Origin: Plecoglossus altivelis
Taxonomy: Eukaryota; Chordata; Actinopteri; Osmeriformes; Plecoglossidae
Direction of reading: 5' to 3'
Length of the DNA: 64,000 nucleotides
Assembly (NCBI GenBank): GCA_036571765.1
Contig: BROE01000005.1
Coordinates: 8,850,324 to 8,914,323 of the forward strand
Both the position numbers and the translations under genes were made by a program. This document shows, piece by piece, positions 46,606-60,095 of the stretch (position 1 is its first letter; every line of letters starts with the position of its first letter). The notes under the pieces are model-generated. The model was not told the DNA's origin. It saw nothing but the letters and a program-made list of their open reading frames with translations, and searched no databases.

Positions 46606-46608
<3 letters not shown>

Positions 46609-46678
<70 letters not shown>

Positions 46679-46680
46679 GT
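46609..46680. repeat. (CT)n microsatellite
   Basis: About 70 bases of nearly pure CT with two CG interruptions. Confidence 0.9.
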
Positions 46681-47949
46681 CAACCCCAAATTTCAATCAT
46701 TCCTCTTCTTTCTTCTCCTACTTCTGCATATTTTTCCTTGAGAGTGTGATGTGCAGTGGGAATACTGGGGCAGTCAACACGTCGGTTTTGAGGTGAGGGT
46801 GGGAAATGCTCCATCCAGCTCTTCTAAATATATACTCTGTGCCTGCCGCATGAGCACACGGAAGTTCCGTGGTCACTGATGTCACCGTACCCTGAGGCCG
46901 GACGAACGTTACCAAGGTGCCGGTCAGACACACATGCACACACACGCATAAACACCCATGCAGGCATGCACACAGCAACAAAACAATCTGGCGCCACTTT
47001 ATACGTTGTCATAGGACCTGATGGGCAGGGTTCCCAGTGAGATCACCAGAGAGTGGTATGATTAAACACCCTGTATACTTTTATGTTATACCAGCAGCTT
47101 CAAAGGCACTTCTAAGCCTGGAGGATCGTAGCACAATAATGCAGGCTGGTACCTTCTCCAAGCCTGGTTTGGCTTTAATAACCGCTATTCGTTGGAAGCG
47201 AGTGACCATTCAGAGAGCGAAGAATCCAACTCGCCCTGCATGACCGCAAGACAGTTACTTGAGAAAGGAGGACAGATGTTTCAAGTCTGGTGAAGCACAT
47301 TAATCACTAAAATGTGCTCACCGAGAGCTGCCAATGAATGGGCTTGGGTTCTGTCCAAAAGAATGATATCAGTTCCAAAGTCAACACATTATGTAAATTG
47401 GATCAGATGATTTTATGCCATTGCCTCAACACTTACATCATTACCTGCATATAAAACCGATGTGTTGCAATTCCGTTCATGGCCGCAGACCGATTCTAGC
47501 ATGAGTTGAACAGGCATATATGACATATTCATCTTTTGAACAAGGTTGCCCTTCTGGTAAAGGTTGCTGCCAGTTAGTTGGAGCTAACACTTGTTGGCTG
47601 TGTGTTTTCATGTTGATGTTTGACGGCCTAACAGGGTGTGTGAGTATGCGTGTGAGTGGAAGACGGTCTGTCCGCCCAACGTGTCTGTGGATGTGTGTGT
47701 GTGTGTGTGTGAAAACAGCAGGGGTTGGAGCAGAGAGAGTGACACAGTGTCTGTGGCTACGCAGAGGCAGGGGGAGAGAGAGGGGGGGTAACTCGAACCC
47801 TCTGATCTGGTCTCTGAGTCTCCTGCCTCCCAGCTGTCACTGTGCCTCTGGCATGCTCCTCACCCTCTCACCCCCTCCCTCACACCGCCCCCCCTCCTGT
47901 TCTCTTTGAAGACTGCTACCCAGGAAATTGAAGGCTGTCTTCAAACAAA

Positions 47950-47950
<1 letters not shown>

Positions 47951-47989
<39 letters not shown>

Positions 47990-47992
47990 TAG
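47951..47992. repeat. GA microsatellite
   Basis: (GA)n tract preceded by GATA units. Confidence 0.85.
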
Positions 47993-48726
47993 GAAAGAGG
48001 AAGATATACAACTAAAGAAAGGACTATAAAAACCAGAGCAGTAGAGTGGTTGATGAGGAGGTGGAGGATGGAGAGATGAGGTGCATTTTATTGTCTCACC
48101 TCTAAGAAGAACAGGCCCACCGGCCCTCATCTCTTCTCTTCCATCTCTCTCCCTCTCTTCCTCTCTCTCTCTGTTTTATTCCTTATCTATTCGTGTCAGT
48201 GGCTTATCCAAACATTCCCTTTTTCATTTGTTTTGTGCTGACATCATGGTGTGTTTTGGCAACGAACATACATCCAAGTCATTTAAATGAGGCTCACGTT
48301 CCTCTGTAAATCCAAACCTTACTATGAAATAAGGGGCTGCTCACAGAGACCTGAGACAGACAGTTGTGTGTGTGTGTGTGTCTGTGTGTAACTGTTTGTA
48401 TCACTGTGTGTGTCTGTGTGTGTCTATATGCATATTCGTGCCCCTATAGCAAGACCTCTGAACTTGTGTCTTGTCCTTTCTCTAGTGGCAATAGTATAGA
48501 AACCTTCCACTGTGCCAGTGTGTCATGGTGCCATTGTGTCGTGGTGTGTGATGCCAAAAACTGTCCCAGTGCCAAAAACTGTCCTTGTACCAAAACCTGT
48601 CCTATCTGATATCACAATGCCGTTAAGATGGAAGGATGCATCCTTTACTATGCTGGCATTAAAATCCTGAGATAGAAAAAACAAATTTATTTTGCATCGA
48701 TTTGAACTGGATAGGTCGCAGCCTAT

Positions 48727-48802
48727 CCCCTCTGTGTGTCTGTGTGTAGTGCTGTCCCCTCTGTGTGTCTGTGTGTAGTGCTGTCCCCTCTGTGTGTCTG
48801 TG
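48727..48802. repeat. 29-bp minisatellite, about 2.6 copies
   Basis: Near-identical tandem copies of a unit beginning CCCCTCTGTGTGTCTG and ending TAGTGCTGT. Confidence 0.85.
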
Positions 48803-51800
48803 TTACTGTTTGTATCGGTGGCTCAGTATCGGTGGCACCCTCCTCTCTTCTGACTACACAGGCGCACAAATTCAGAGATATGCAGAAAAGCATACTCACA
48901 CACACACACACACCTCTACAGTTACACTTCAGCGCCAACTGGACTGAGACATCTTCAGAAGTAAACCATTACATGGATGAATATGAGTGAGGGGGAAAAT
49001 ATGAAACCGTGTAATTAAGGAGCAAACATTGCCTGGAGGTGTGTGTGGGTGTGTGTGGGGAGGCGGGGTTGGGGGTGAACTGAGCCAAGTTTACTGTTAA
49101 CAGCCATACACTGCACCGCCGCCACCCGATTTTACAGAGGTAAAGAGGTTTGACGGCGTCTCTCCCCTCCGTAGGGCGTGTTGTCCTCGCTGCGATGGCA
49201 GCTCCCGCATGCCTCCAGGCTCACAGCACAGACACAGCCTTCTCCTTGGAGGCACAGCGATTCGAGGCACTTTGAAGTAATGTGATACTGTAGCTGTGAC
49301 AGTAAGAGAGTCAGGCAGTCTGCCTGTCTGCAAGTCTCACTGTCTGTCTGACAGAGTTCATGAGTTCATAACCCATTGCAGCCCTTTCTCTATGTCTCTC
49401 TCTCTATGTCTCTCTCTTTCTCTTTCTCTCTCTCTCTGTCTCGGTTTCTCTCTGTCTGTCTTTCTCTCTCTCTATTAAGGTTGGACTCTCACAAGCACCA
49501 TGCTCTTTGACATACACATAGAGAAACGCACATACATACTCCCACACACCAGAAGGGGTATTGAAGACATCCTTACACATAGTCTGCCTTGGAAACATGT
49601 AGAAACACATTCAGACCTTCTATCAAATGAACTTGTAGTAATAATAACAGACGTAATATCGTCTCTCACAGACCCAAAGACAAACAGACATCAAAGTCTT
49701 CTGAACACTCTCAGACAGTCAAACATACAAGAGGAAACAAACCAAGCCAACGCAGACTGTAGTATCAACTCTGAAAGTACACAACTCCATTTCCATGTTC
49801 TTTTTCATTGTCTTCCTCTCGCTCTCTAAATCGTTCTCTCCTCGTCTCCCCCTCTCTTTATTTCTGTTTTCTCTTCTTTTCTGGTTTCTTTCTCTCTTTC
49901 ACTTTCTCCCTTTTCCTCCCCACCAACCTCTCCCCCTTTCCGTCCTTCTCAACCCTGTAATCATCAGCAGTAAGGTCTTTGCCCCTGCTCCCCAGGTGTG
50001 AGGGTAAGAGGGGAGTGCTTTAAGAGACAAAGGTTGTGGAGGGAGGGAGGGGGGGTGTCCGGGGGGGTTGAGACCTGTGCTCTGTGGAATCTGGGTGTCA
50101 CCATGGCAATCACAAGGAAGCAGGGAGCATGACAGGTAGTCCCCAGGGCCAGTAGAGACGAGCTGCGCTCCCACACTACTGGGGCACAGACCCTCAGGGG
50201 CCCATATGAGAGCCTAACTCGGCTCAAAACAGGAAATGAGCCGAAAAGGGACGGACGGGAAAAACAAAAACAAAAAAAACACACAAAAAATGGGAACGGA
50301 TAATTACATTTGAGGGAAAGAAGAACAAATAAGGCAACGACAGGAATGTCATCAACTCAGAGTCGAAATCTCATATCCCTTTTCTTTTCGGAACACCGTG
50401 AGAGCAGATAATACGGTTTCATTAACAGGAAAGGAAGGCGAGGGAATGAGCACACAGTTATGAGAGAGTTAGCATGAGAACGTCTGTAGGCTATGAGCGG
50501 CCTTGCAGTATCCCAGAGAGTAATGGGAGGGAAACGACGCTTCGAGACTTGGACAGCCCTGTTCCCAAACACTCCGTTTGTCTTGCCCAGTCAGCCAGCT
50601 AAAGGAATGAGGGGAGACAGCGTAGAAGAGGCATGTTGTCGGAGCATGTTTGGAGAAGACTCACAAGCAGAGACAGGGCCTGCGTTAGCGCTCCCGCCAT
50701 CCCCAACAACAGCAGCGGCGGAGCACAGACATGTAACGAACTTCGTTTCTCCGGCAGGCTCCAGAAAATTCCAGTAAGCCAACACACATGGAGAAACCCT
50801 GCCAAGGAGAGACAGGGGGTAGAGGCTGAGGGAAGGGAGCAGAGGGGGTGGGGGAAGCAGGGTGGGGAGAGGGGGGTGGGGGAAGCAGGGGAGGGGGGTG
50901 ACAGTAGAACACCTGGACCCATAATACTGAATAACAGAGTCATTTTGAGTCAGATGGCGTTTTTAGGGTGCTGACTTCATCTGCGCTCAACCACCCGGCC
51001 TGCTTCCTTCCAGGGCTGAGCTGGGGGAGCGGAGGAGTGGGTACTTAGACAAAAAGGTCTGACACGAAGCCTGTTTCATCTGCAAGAATCAATGTTTGTC
51101 AAAATTGTTTAGGAAAAATGTTTCTCCCAGCCATCCAAAAATGAAATCATTCAATTCTCCTCAGTTTGGATGATGTCATTAGGATATTGTAAACGGATAA
51201 CTTTATTTTCAAAAGGATCCGTCAAAACTGTTCGCTTTAACTCGACATGGACGGTGATTCCAAAACAAAGGTTGGGGTTTAGGACATGTCATCCTGCGCT
51301 GAGGGCCAGCGATCGATCACAGCCCACCCCAAACACAGCTGAAATTGGATCCGGACGCTATTTCGGCACCCTGTCAGGTGACACTTGGGAGAAGAAGAGA
51401 CTCAGGTGCATACAAAACAAGGAGAAGGGCCAACAGAGCTCTGAGGGCTGGGAGGAGGGCAGGGGGTGGGGTCACCCACAAGCCCCTAGGGGGGGTCACA
51501 GTCCTCGGCCTCTGACCCTGTCTCTGAAAGAAGGGAATTTTGGGTGAAGGAGAGTGCGACATGTCTGAGCATGGACAGGCCCCAGAGGAGGAGAGGAGGT
51601 GGGGGAGCCAAAGGGCGGGGGCCCCTTTTACAATTTGTTGTTAAACCCAGCCACATCTCTCACTCTCTTTCTTTCTCTCACCCCACCCCCCACATCCTAC
51701 ATTTCTCTCTCTCTCCATCCACTCGATCTGAATAAATGAACATGTCTGCAACTTCCCTCCTCCCTCCATTGTCCTCGCTCCATCTTCTGCTCATTACCTG

Positions 51801-52086
51801 GGTCTCCAGTGCATCCCCCCACCACCCGACACCATGATGCTCCACCCACCCCCCCACCCCGACCTCCAGCCCCACTCCGCGATCTTGATTGTAGTTCGCA
51901 TGGCAGCCAGGCAGCCTTGGAGCCACTACAGAGGTTCGTCCATCTCTGTTGTTCTTCGTTTTCCTCTTTAATCTGCAGTAAAAGGCCCCTGATGACCCCT
52001 AACCCCGCCTACATCTCTCTAAAGGCCCATGTGCCTCCCAGATGTGGCCAACCCTGACCCCTGTGGAGAGACAGCAAGGCTCGGAC

Positions 52087-52105
52087 TGGCCACCAGATGG
52101 CAGCA
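52087..52105 (+). promoter_or_regulatory. CTCF-type motif (+ orientation)
   Basis: TGGCCACCAGATGGCAGCA contains CCACCAGATGGCAG, a close match to the CTCF core consensus. It is oriented toward the motif at 61402-61417 on the opposite strand. Confidence 0.45.
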
Positions 52106-52950
52106 CCACCAGTTCTGCTCCGAAACACCTGAAGTAACACCTGTGGAACGATCTGTGAAAAAACAGATTACCTCTCAACCATTTGTTGAGCGTGGAAAAA
52201 CATCAGATATTCAATTGCAGATTCCCTGGTATTCAACTCATACCTTGTGCTCAGGTTTTCCAGATTACTTATGGGGCGGTGTCTCAAAGTCTGAGCGGTT
52301 GCGTGATAGATTAGGAAGAGAAACTCCCTCTAGACCATAGTGAAGATTTCCACGAACATTTCCACAGATAAATAATTAGCAAACGTGTGATGTTTATGAC
52401 GCAGAATGATAAAACGGCTGACTCTCAGCCAAGTTTGTGTCCTTATCCTGAGTAGGGAGTGACAATAAGTGACTTGTTACTTCCCCTGTCTGCCCTTCCT
52501 CATGTCTGCTTGCCTGTTCCTGCTCCAGATGTTCACTGTCTCCACTCTTCTGACACAGCAGGAAAGAAAGCTCTTTTTCCCCCTCCTCTGTCCTCTCTGA
52601 AATCTGGCCGCGGCCCAGCCAGAAGCCGCTCAAGAAAATATTCCACAGATATTGTTTGTCTTATAATGTGTTAAAATAAACCTTGTCCCACATGGGAGAA
52701 GAGGACGAGTACTTAATGATAATAATCATTTTAACGGCTGCCGCGCTGGGCCTGGCTGGGGTGGAGGGAGGGAGGAGGGGGGGGAGAGTTGAGGCACTTG
52801 GAGACTTGCTTTCTGGGATCCACTTTGACCCTACAGTTGGGCCTCTCCTTTTTTAGCAGAGCAGGAAGAGAGGAACAGACCAGACCTACTCCTCTGCCTG
52901 CTGGACAGCCTTCACTGGGGCTCAGCCCTGCATGTGTGCTGTCCTGGGTG

Positions 52951-53018
52951 CTGGAACCTGGGTCTGGAGCCTGGGTCTGGAACCTGGGTCTGGAGCCTGG
53001 GTCTGGAGCCTGGGTCCT
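52951..53018. repeat. 13-bp minisatellite, about 5 copies
   Basis: Tandem CTGGAACCTGGGT and CTGGAGCCTGGGT units. Confidence 0.9.
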
Positions 53019-53109
53019 GCTTTCAAGCATATTCCTGCTTCATGTCAGTAATACGGAAAATGCTAAATATGCTAAAGACTAGATATGTACTCAATATTTT
53101 TCTCAATAT

Positions 53110-53245
53110 TTGATCTCTTTCTCTCTTTTGTCTCTCTTCCTTTCTTCTCTATCTTTCTCTTCTTTCATACTCTCCCCTCTATCCTTTCTCTCCCTCCCTC
53201 CCTCCTCTCTCTCTCTCCTCTCTCCCTCTCTCCCCTTCAACCTGT
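53110..53245. repeat. CT-rich tract
   Basis: Pyrimidine-biased low-complexity sequence. A second, purer CT run lies at about 53500-53590. Confidence 0.75.
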
Positions 53246-53553
53246 CTCTCCTCTCGTCACTCTTCATTAGGCACCAGCCCACATTCTCAATGTCCCACAG
53301 CTCTCAGTTCTAGAACACACTCTTTCCCTGTCCGATTAAGCACGCTAACAAGCTTAGCTGGCCTGTGAAAGCCAGATTTACTCTGCTGTACTACTCATTA
53401 TTGGCAGAACGCACTGAAACAATTCTGCGTATAAAACCGCTTACTGCTCTGTCACGCTCCACTTCCCCCCATCTCTCCACCGCCACTCCACCACCTCCCC
53501 ATTTCTCTCTTTCTCTCCTTTTCTCTCTCTGCTCTCTCTCTTCTTTTTCTTCT

Positions 53554-53587
<34 letters not shown>

Positions 53588-54017
53588 CCCCCTGACTCAC
53601 CCCATCTACCTCCATACTCATTTGAATCTGGCTCTCCTATTCGAAGCCAAAGACCTAAAGGAGAGAGAGAGAGCCTTCTAACCATGGTGGGGAAATGCTG
53701 AGAACAAGTCAGAGTGAGAAAGGAGGCCATTGTAGGGGGCTGGCCTGGGGACAAGCCATCCATTCAGATGTGGCCAGCCGTGTACAATGGCTAAACTAAC
53801 ATCATTGACATTTGGAGTTGCCAAGCTTTAGAGGGAGAGGGAAAGGGGAGGGGAGGCTGGCAAGGAGAGCTGTGTTGGAAAAGGCCCTGTGGAGGATCCA
53901 TCCATTGATTCGACATTCATGTCAGAGGCCGGGATCAGCAAGGGCTGCCCTCTGCTAGCTTTCATGAGGCAGACACTGAAGAGGTTGGGGACACACACAT
54001 GCAGATAAGTTTGGGCG

Positions 54018-54123
54018 ATGAGGAGAGGAGAGAGGAAAGAGAAGAGAGGAAAGAGGAGAGGAGAGGAGGAGAGGAGAGTAGGAAAGAGGAGAGGAGGCGA
54101 GAGGAGAGGAGGAGAGGAGAGAC
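54018..54123. repeat. GAGGA/GAAGA purine array
   Basis: Tandem GAGAGGA and AGGAGAGG units over about 105 bases with only three pyrimidines. Confidence 0.85.
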
Positions 54124-54842
54124 AGAGGCTGAGGCTCAGAAACATTTGAGAAAGACGGCTGTCCTCACCCTGCTCCCTGTGTCCCAGTCACCTCCAGCGG
54201 GCCTGGGTCCCTGGGGGCCACCCACAGCCCGCTCCTGTAGCAGCATCATAGAGATCCCACAGCCAGCCACGAAATCAAAGCTCGCATACCCGGCTCCATG
54301 TTAAACACTCCCCTCTGCCATCATTACACACAGAGCCATGATTAATGATAAAGTGAAGAACCATGTGACTCTGCAAAGCAGATACTAATGACCCGGCTGA
54401 CTGGTCTGTACTGATATGGATGCTATGCACCGCCCAGAGATAGGACCATAAGGAGAGACACCGGAGACAAACATTCCTCTGGAATTGACTCAAGGGCCTT
54501 GCCTGGAGAGATAACATTGTTTTAAAAGTTATAGTCCAATTCTGCTGCAGATTTTCTGTCTGAAGCTGCAGTGAGATAGCGATTGTACATTTACAATCTG
54601 GATTTAGTATGTCTGAAGGATTCCTGCTGTAGATTTTGGCATCATCCCCTTGCTGCAGAGGAAGCTGGTGATTTTAATGCTTTGGAATCAAGACCACACT
54701 GGCCCACACACCTGTGGCCCAGCTCTGACAGAGGGGGCTGTGGTCTAGGCCCTGGAGGAACTCTGGTCTGCACACTAGCACACGCAGGAACACACACACA
54801 CACATTCTGGGGCAGTCATAAACACCAACACACCCTAATCTG

Positions 54843-54937
54843 GACAGGGAGGGAGAGAGGGAGAAAGAGAGAGGGGGGAGAGATAGATAGAGGGAGAGAG
54901 AGAGGGGGGGAGAGAGAGAGGGAGAGAGAGAGAGAGT
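54843..54937. repeat. GA-rich microsatellite
   Basis: GGGAGAGA units with GATA interruptions and G runs. Confidence 0.85.
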
Positions 54938-57915
54938 AAACAGTGCTAGCTGCTCCGGGGGGAAAGGCCACATCAACACGCGACGGGCTGCTGACGTCCA
55001 CAGACTGAGGGGTGGTTTGTGAAGGCACCCGCTCTGTTTAAACAAGCCTGTGTGCTGTGCGGCTACTGGGGTAAACAAGGCCAGACCACCTAGCCTGCTC
55101 TGCCACGGCTGCCAGCCCAAAAGATGCACACGTCCTGGGTACCAGCCTCTCCCATTGCTCCCCTCCCTCAGCTGAGCTCTGGTGGCGCTCTGGCATCACA
55201 ACGAACGCCTCTTTTTCCCGGGGGCCTCGCGCTTTTGCAGGTCCTGGGGGCCGGGTCCCGTCTTGTTGGTCATGCTTGGAGCTCTGTGGTAGCTGCAGCG
55301 GTCGGGCGCTTCACCCTCTTAACTGCAATAACAGCTGCTAAAGGCAACAAACTGTGAACCTGATATACACAGTGAATGACTGACCCCTGGGCCATGAATC
55401 AGCCCTGGGGACTGGAGGCACTTCAGCACGGGTCATGAACAGAGCGCTCTGTTACGGCCCACAGAACCCTGCCGCTTAACCAGCGGGCTATTTTTAAGGT
55501 CACCCTAAAGGCATTGGGAGACATGAAAATGTCTCTTCAAGGACTTGGGGAAGGGGTGGGTGGTGGAGTGGAGGGGGGGAGGTGGGGCTATGGCCGGGGG
55601 TGGAGATGTTTTCAGCCTCATGCCTAACAGGACATTTTTGCCTGGTCTTGAATGAATGATGTCGCAGTCTTCGGAGTCCACGATGTATTCTTAAGGCGCC
55701 ATTCGGTCACGGTTAACCAGAGTGGTTGTGGAAAAAAAACGACAACACAGAAATAACGCTGGCGAAATAACCGGATAGCTTGATTCTGTTTGTGTTATGC
55801 TAACTAACATTAAAATGTTGTCGTCAAAAACGAAGGAACCTTCAGTCTAGTTTATTCAACCCAATTAAAACAGTTGAGCCTGTTGACCCGTTGCCATAGC
55901 AGTTTGTTTGTTTGGGGGAAACACGAGGCAGGCGTGTCCTGCAGTCATTACATTACAGCACTGGACTTGGTCATCACACCCACAACGATGAATCCACACA
56001 TAGCATAGCATGTAGACACAGACATAAACACATACTGTCCTGTGCAGGGGCACACCACAGTGGGCGGCCTGCCCCTCCCTCCCTCCCTCTTGCTCTCCCA
56101 GGGTGCACCTCTCCCTCTGACAGCTGTGGGAGTGTGCTGGTAGAGGCAGTTCCGTCGAAGTGATTATGACTCTCTTAAGATAGGGAGCCACACGCAGCTC
56201 CGTGTCGACAAAAGCAGGCCTGTACTGACCAGCCAGGAGACTCCAGGGGCTCAGTCACAGCTGGAACAAACTCTACATTTATCACCCCCAAACCCAGGGT
56301 CCAGTCCACTGCTCATGGTCGCCCAGGCCTGAGGTGCAGTGTGCTCTTCAGTGGACAGGGGGCAATGTGCCTGATCCTAAACACACACGCACATACACAC
56401 ACAGTGTGAAAACCCACCAAGCACGAAGTTAGCAGAGGCTAAGGCTAACACAAACTGAATGCAACGAACACAGATCCTGTGATATAAATGGTTTTTCACT
56501 TTGTTTTCTTGTTTTCAACGTTCAGCATCCATTTCCTATTTAGTTGCAGTGAAGGTACATGAGCTTGGACAAATGGCTAAAACATGTTGGTCCTTCAAAA
56601 TGAGGGACAGGGAGGACATCTGGCATAGACATTTCTACTGCAAAGGAAAGGGGGGGGGGGATTTTTATAGGAAATCCAGAGAATGTGGCCATGGATAGCA
56701 AAATATTAAAGAGACTGTCTCTCATGGTTGATTTCACTTTCATTGAAAAAAGTGAGATATAACAGCTCAGTCCATTTTTCCACACACATGTGTAATGCAT
56801 AGGGTAGTGAATCACCCTGGTGCTGCTAGCCTCTGGCCACTGTACGAGAGCCGTTGCCACTGAGGCCAAACGTAAATAACATGCCATAACTTGACTGGAC
56901 GTCCACGAAAACAGGGCTAATGTGGGCGTGGACTTGGTGTGTGACTATGAAATGGGAGGCCGGGGGGGAGGCATGTTCTTACCTCACCACACAAAACAAA
57001 AGGGTGCATTTGTGGGACACTGAACAGACATGACAGGACCTGACATGTGAGGGCCCGTCAACATAAAATATGTAGAGTTTGCAGTGAAGGCCCTAACCCA
57101 GGGGAGAGTGAGGGGCCTCTCTCCTGCTGCCCCTCTCGCCCTTCTCCAGGAACGCACACCTGACCACTATTACCTCCTGGGGGCCCGGCCCTGACCTGTC
57201 GACCCCTAATCTTCACCCAACAGCCTGAAATGCTCCTTGGGCCCTTGAGCTCGTCACCATGACGACGTGGCCATCCTTTCCAGCCGCTCCCGTCTCAGTC
57301 CCTGTTCTTATCAACATGAAGGCTCGTCAGAAGCACAGGAAGACGGAGAGAGAGAGATGCACGCCCGGTTTGAATTTGCACAGACTATAGGTCCCTCATG
57401 GCTTTTCGCTGCTCTCTTCCAAATACATAATTCAATTGTTCTTTTTTTGATCCACAGGCTATGAATAACCTCAGAGCAATAAATCAGATTAATGGCGCCT
57501 CATTGCTGGTCCAGAGGCCTTGAAGGCTCCGCAGGGCCCTCGATAGAGAACAACCAAACAGGCATCTCTGCAGCCCCTGCAGTGCATGTCAAAATAAAGG
57601 TCCCCACTGTGTGCTCCTCTTCTTTGAAATCGGGCCGAACGCAAAGCCAGGAGTGAATGTATGCTTGAAGTGGCCACATCCACAGACTGAAAGTCAGACA
57701 AGTTAAAGCTGTCTTCCTGTATTCTGTAGACACGCTCTCCATCTCCTGGGGTTGTGACTGCTTGCGCAAGGTGAGATGGAAATGCCTGGTGGAAAAGACA
57801 CATAACAGAACCATGGGATGAGCTGTGAAGGTGCTCAGAATGGATCTGTGCACGTGTGTGTTTGTGTGTGCACATGTACGTATGAACTTGTGTGTGTCTT
57901 TGTGCGTGGTCGTGC

Positions 57916-57988
57916 ATGAGTGACTGTGTGTGTACGTGGGTGTGTTTGTGCGTGTATGAGTGACTGTGTGTGTACGTGGGTGTGTTTG
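57916..57988. repeat. 40-bp tandem duplication
   Basis: A 33-base segment beginning ATGAGTGACTGTGTG occurs at 57916-57948 and again at 57956-57988, inside a GT-rich region. Confidence 0.8.
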
Positions 57989-58782
57989 CACAAGTGGAGG
58001 GGGTGTCTCTCGGCAGCAGATGTTGGTGTTTTGTCAGAATAATTTGGTGGGAATTTTCATGAGCTGCACAAGGCCACAGCTGGGTTACAGGTGGGGAGGG
58101 AGGGAGGGAAGACAGAAAGATGGGGGAGGAGGAAAGAAGGAGAGGAGAGCAGATCCTTGCACCCCATGGGACAAAGCTCTCCACTGGGCCAACATGAGCT
58201 GCAGAGAGAGAGAGGGAGAGTCAAACAGAGAGCGATGGAGTGTGAATGAAAGAATAAGAGAAAGAGACAGAGAAATAAAGCAGGGCTAGGACAGAGAGAC
58301 AGGGTGAGATGGATGAGGTGCGACGGGCGGAGGCCTTCAAACCGCAGTGTGCACGGTGAGCTCTCTGACATTCAGACGTACTCAACATGCCGTGTATCAC
58401 TTCCTCTACAGGTCTATCAGCTTTTGGCACCAGTTTTCACGACAGTGTGTGGTTCTGATTGTACTGCCACACCTACAGTACGGTCTCAAACAAACCAAAA
58501 CCACGCAGGCGTTTTCTTTCCTCGTTTTTTTGGGGGTCATTCTTGTGCGCTCCTCCCTCCGTTCTTTGAAACCATGAAGCAGCAGAAGAAGAAAAAGTCA
58601 AAAGAAAGAGACCGAGACACGCCGAGCGGCAATTACCTCAGCTCTTGGCAGGGGCTCTAATTAAAACCAAACTTGTTTCCTTCGGTGAACAAACAGGACA
58701 GGCTCTGAGCGGAGAGAAGCTTTCTTCCACTCCTGCCAAAATATTAAGTGAGTGCAGGTGCTTGTGGAATGTCTGAGAGGGT

Positions 58783-58860
58783 GTGGGGGGCGTGGAGGTG
58801 GTGGTGGTGGTGGGGGGGGGGGGCAGGGGGGCTGGGGGGGGGGGCAGGGGGCTGGGGTTG
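58783..58860. repeat. G-rich low-complexity tract
   Basis: GGTGGT units, then multiple G runs on the + strand with G-quadruplex potential. A (GT)n microsatellite follows at 58922-58966. Confidence 0.8.
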
Positions 58861-60087
58861 GGACAGAGAGACAGGAAGGGATGGAGAGACAGAGATGACA
58901 GGGAAGGAGGAGAGAGACAAAGTGTGTGTGTGTGTGCATTTGTGTGTGTGCGTGTGTGTGTGTGTGAGTGAGTACAACAGGAGTGGGGGAGGATGAGGGC
59001 TGTGAATACGCACATGAAAGACTGTTTATTTTTGTATTTGTCTTAAGTTGGCGTATGTGTTTCCCCGCGCCCCAGCTGTCTTCGCGCATGCTTTGGTTAC
59101 ATGACAGAGACGCAAACCCAGCCGTTTCTGAGCACAACGTGGCTCGCGTCACTTCGCGTGCGCGTGCAACTGCAAACGAGGAGAAAGGCTGGAGCGAAAA
59201 AACGAATGATTGTAAAGTGAATGAGACGGCAAGGCTGGATGCAGGGGCAGTACTAAGCAGGACCAGATGCAGGGGTCCTGCCTGCTCCAGGGGTCCTGAT
59301 TGAAGGGGGCTGGTAACCCCGACAGAGCCCCTCTCAGGGATCCACTGGGGCTTGGCAGACTGGGGCAATTTCCTCTCTGCCCCCCCATCCCTCCCTCACA
59401 GCACAGACAACTGCCCCCTCTTCGCTGTCCAGCATAGACATGATCTTCTGGAATGCACATGAAGGCTTGCAGGTAGGAGGGACCCATGACCAGGACCAGG
59501 TCCTGTCAGCGGAAGCCAATAGAGTTTTCATACTTGCCTGGAAAGAGAACAGTATGTTCTGAACAATGCGTAAGTCATGTCCGTCCAAGACAATAACTCA
59601 AGCTCATACTGCTGTCAACCCTAGTACTGTACCACTCCCAGAAGACAGTGGGGTTCTGGAACAAATCTATCGGTTATCGGCATGAGAAATAACTGGTGTG
59701 TGTCTGTACGTGGTGTGTGTGTGTGCATGCCTGCATGCATAGATGTGTGTGTGTGCCCTGGCAGCCAGAAAGGGAGAGGCCTGGTTTAGCTCAGCACACC
59801 TGGATAGGGGAGGGGCCAGGGTGCTTGGGAGGGGGGGTGGAGGGGAGTGGGAAGTGGGGTGGTGGGGGTGGGGCTGAGACAACCACAGGTGAACAGCCTA
59901 AGGATACTTGCCACCCTGAGGATACTTGCCATTTGTGGAATCTGCAACGGTCCATTGGAACGAGCAACAGATTGACTCCTTTTAAAACCCTGCGATTTGA
60001 GAGTGGATGGAGGCTGTGTGGCAGCCAGGCTGCAGCCAACAGAGGGTGGAGGTTTGGCCACTATAGTTGCGAAAGCAGAGCTGATGA

Positions 60088-60095
60088 TGACGTCA
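60088..60095. promoter_or_regulatory. Perfect CRE palindrome
   Basis: TGACGTCA, the full CREB/ATF site, in unique non-coding sequence. By chance about one such 8-mer is expected per 65 kb, so alone it is weak. Confidence 0.25.

Larger units (their letters stand above)
45673..52086. other. Gene-free flank, part 3
   Basis: Microsatellites and unique sequence with no coding exon that I can support. G-rich stretches occur at 50810-50900, and a purine/pyrimidine-biased segment at 49790-49925. Confidence 0.5.

Noticed and set aside
55423..55450. Possible REST/NRSF element
   Set aside because: TTCAGCAC is present, but the second half-site (AACAGAGCGC) is imperfect and at non-canonical spacing.
57489..58184. 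231-codon - strand frame
   Set aside because: A large part translates a CA-rich tandem duplication. No conserved motif in the remainder.
58661..59368. 235-codon - strand frame
   Set aside because: It contains long His/Thr and Pro runs from the adjacent GT and G-rich repeats, with no recognisable family.
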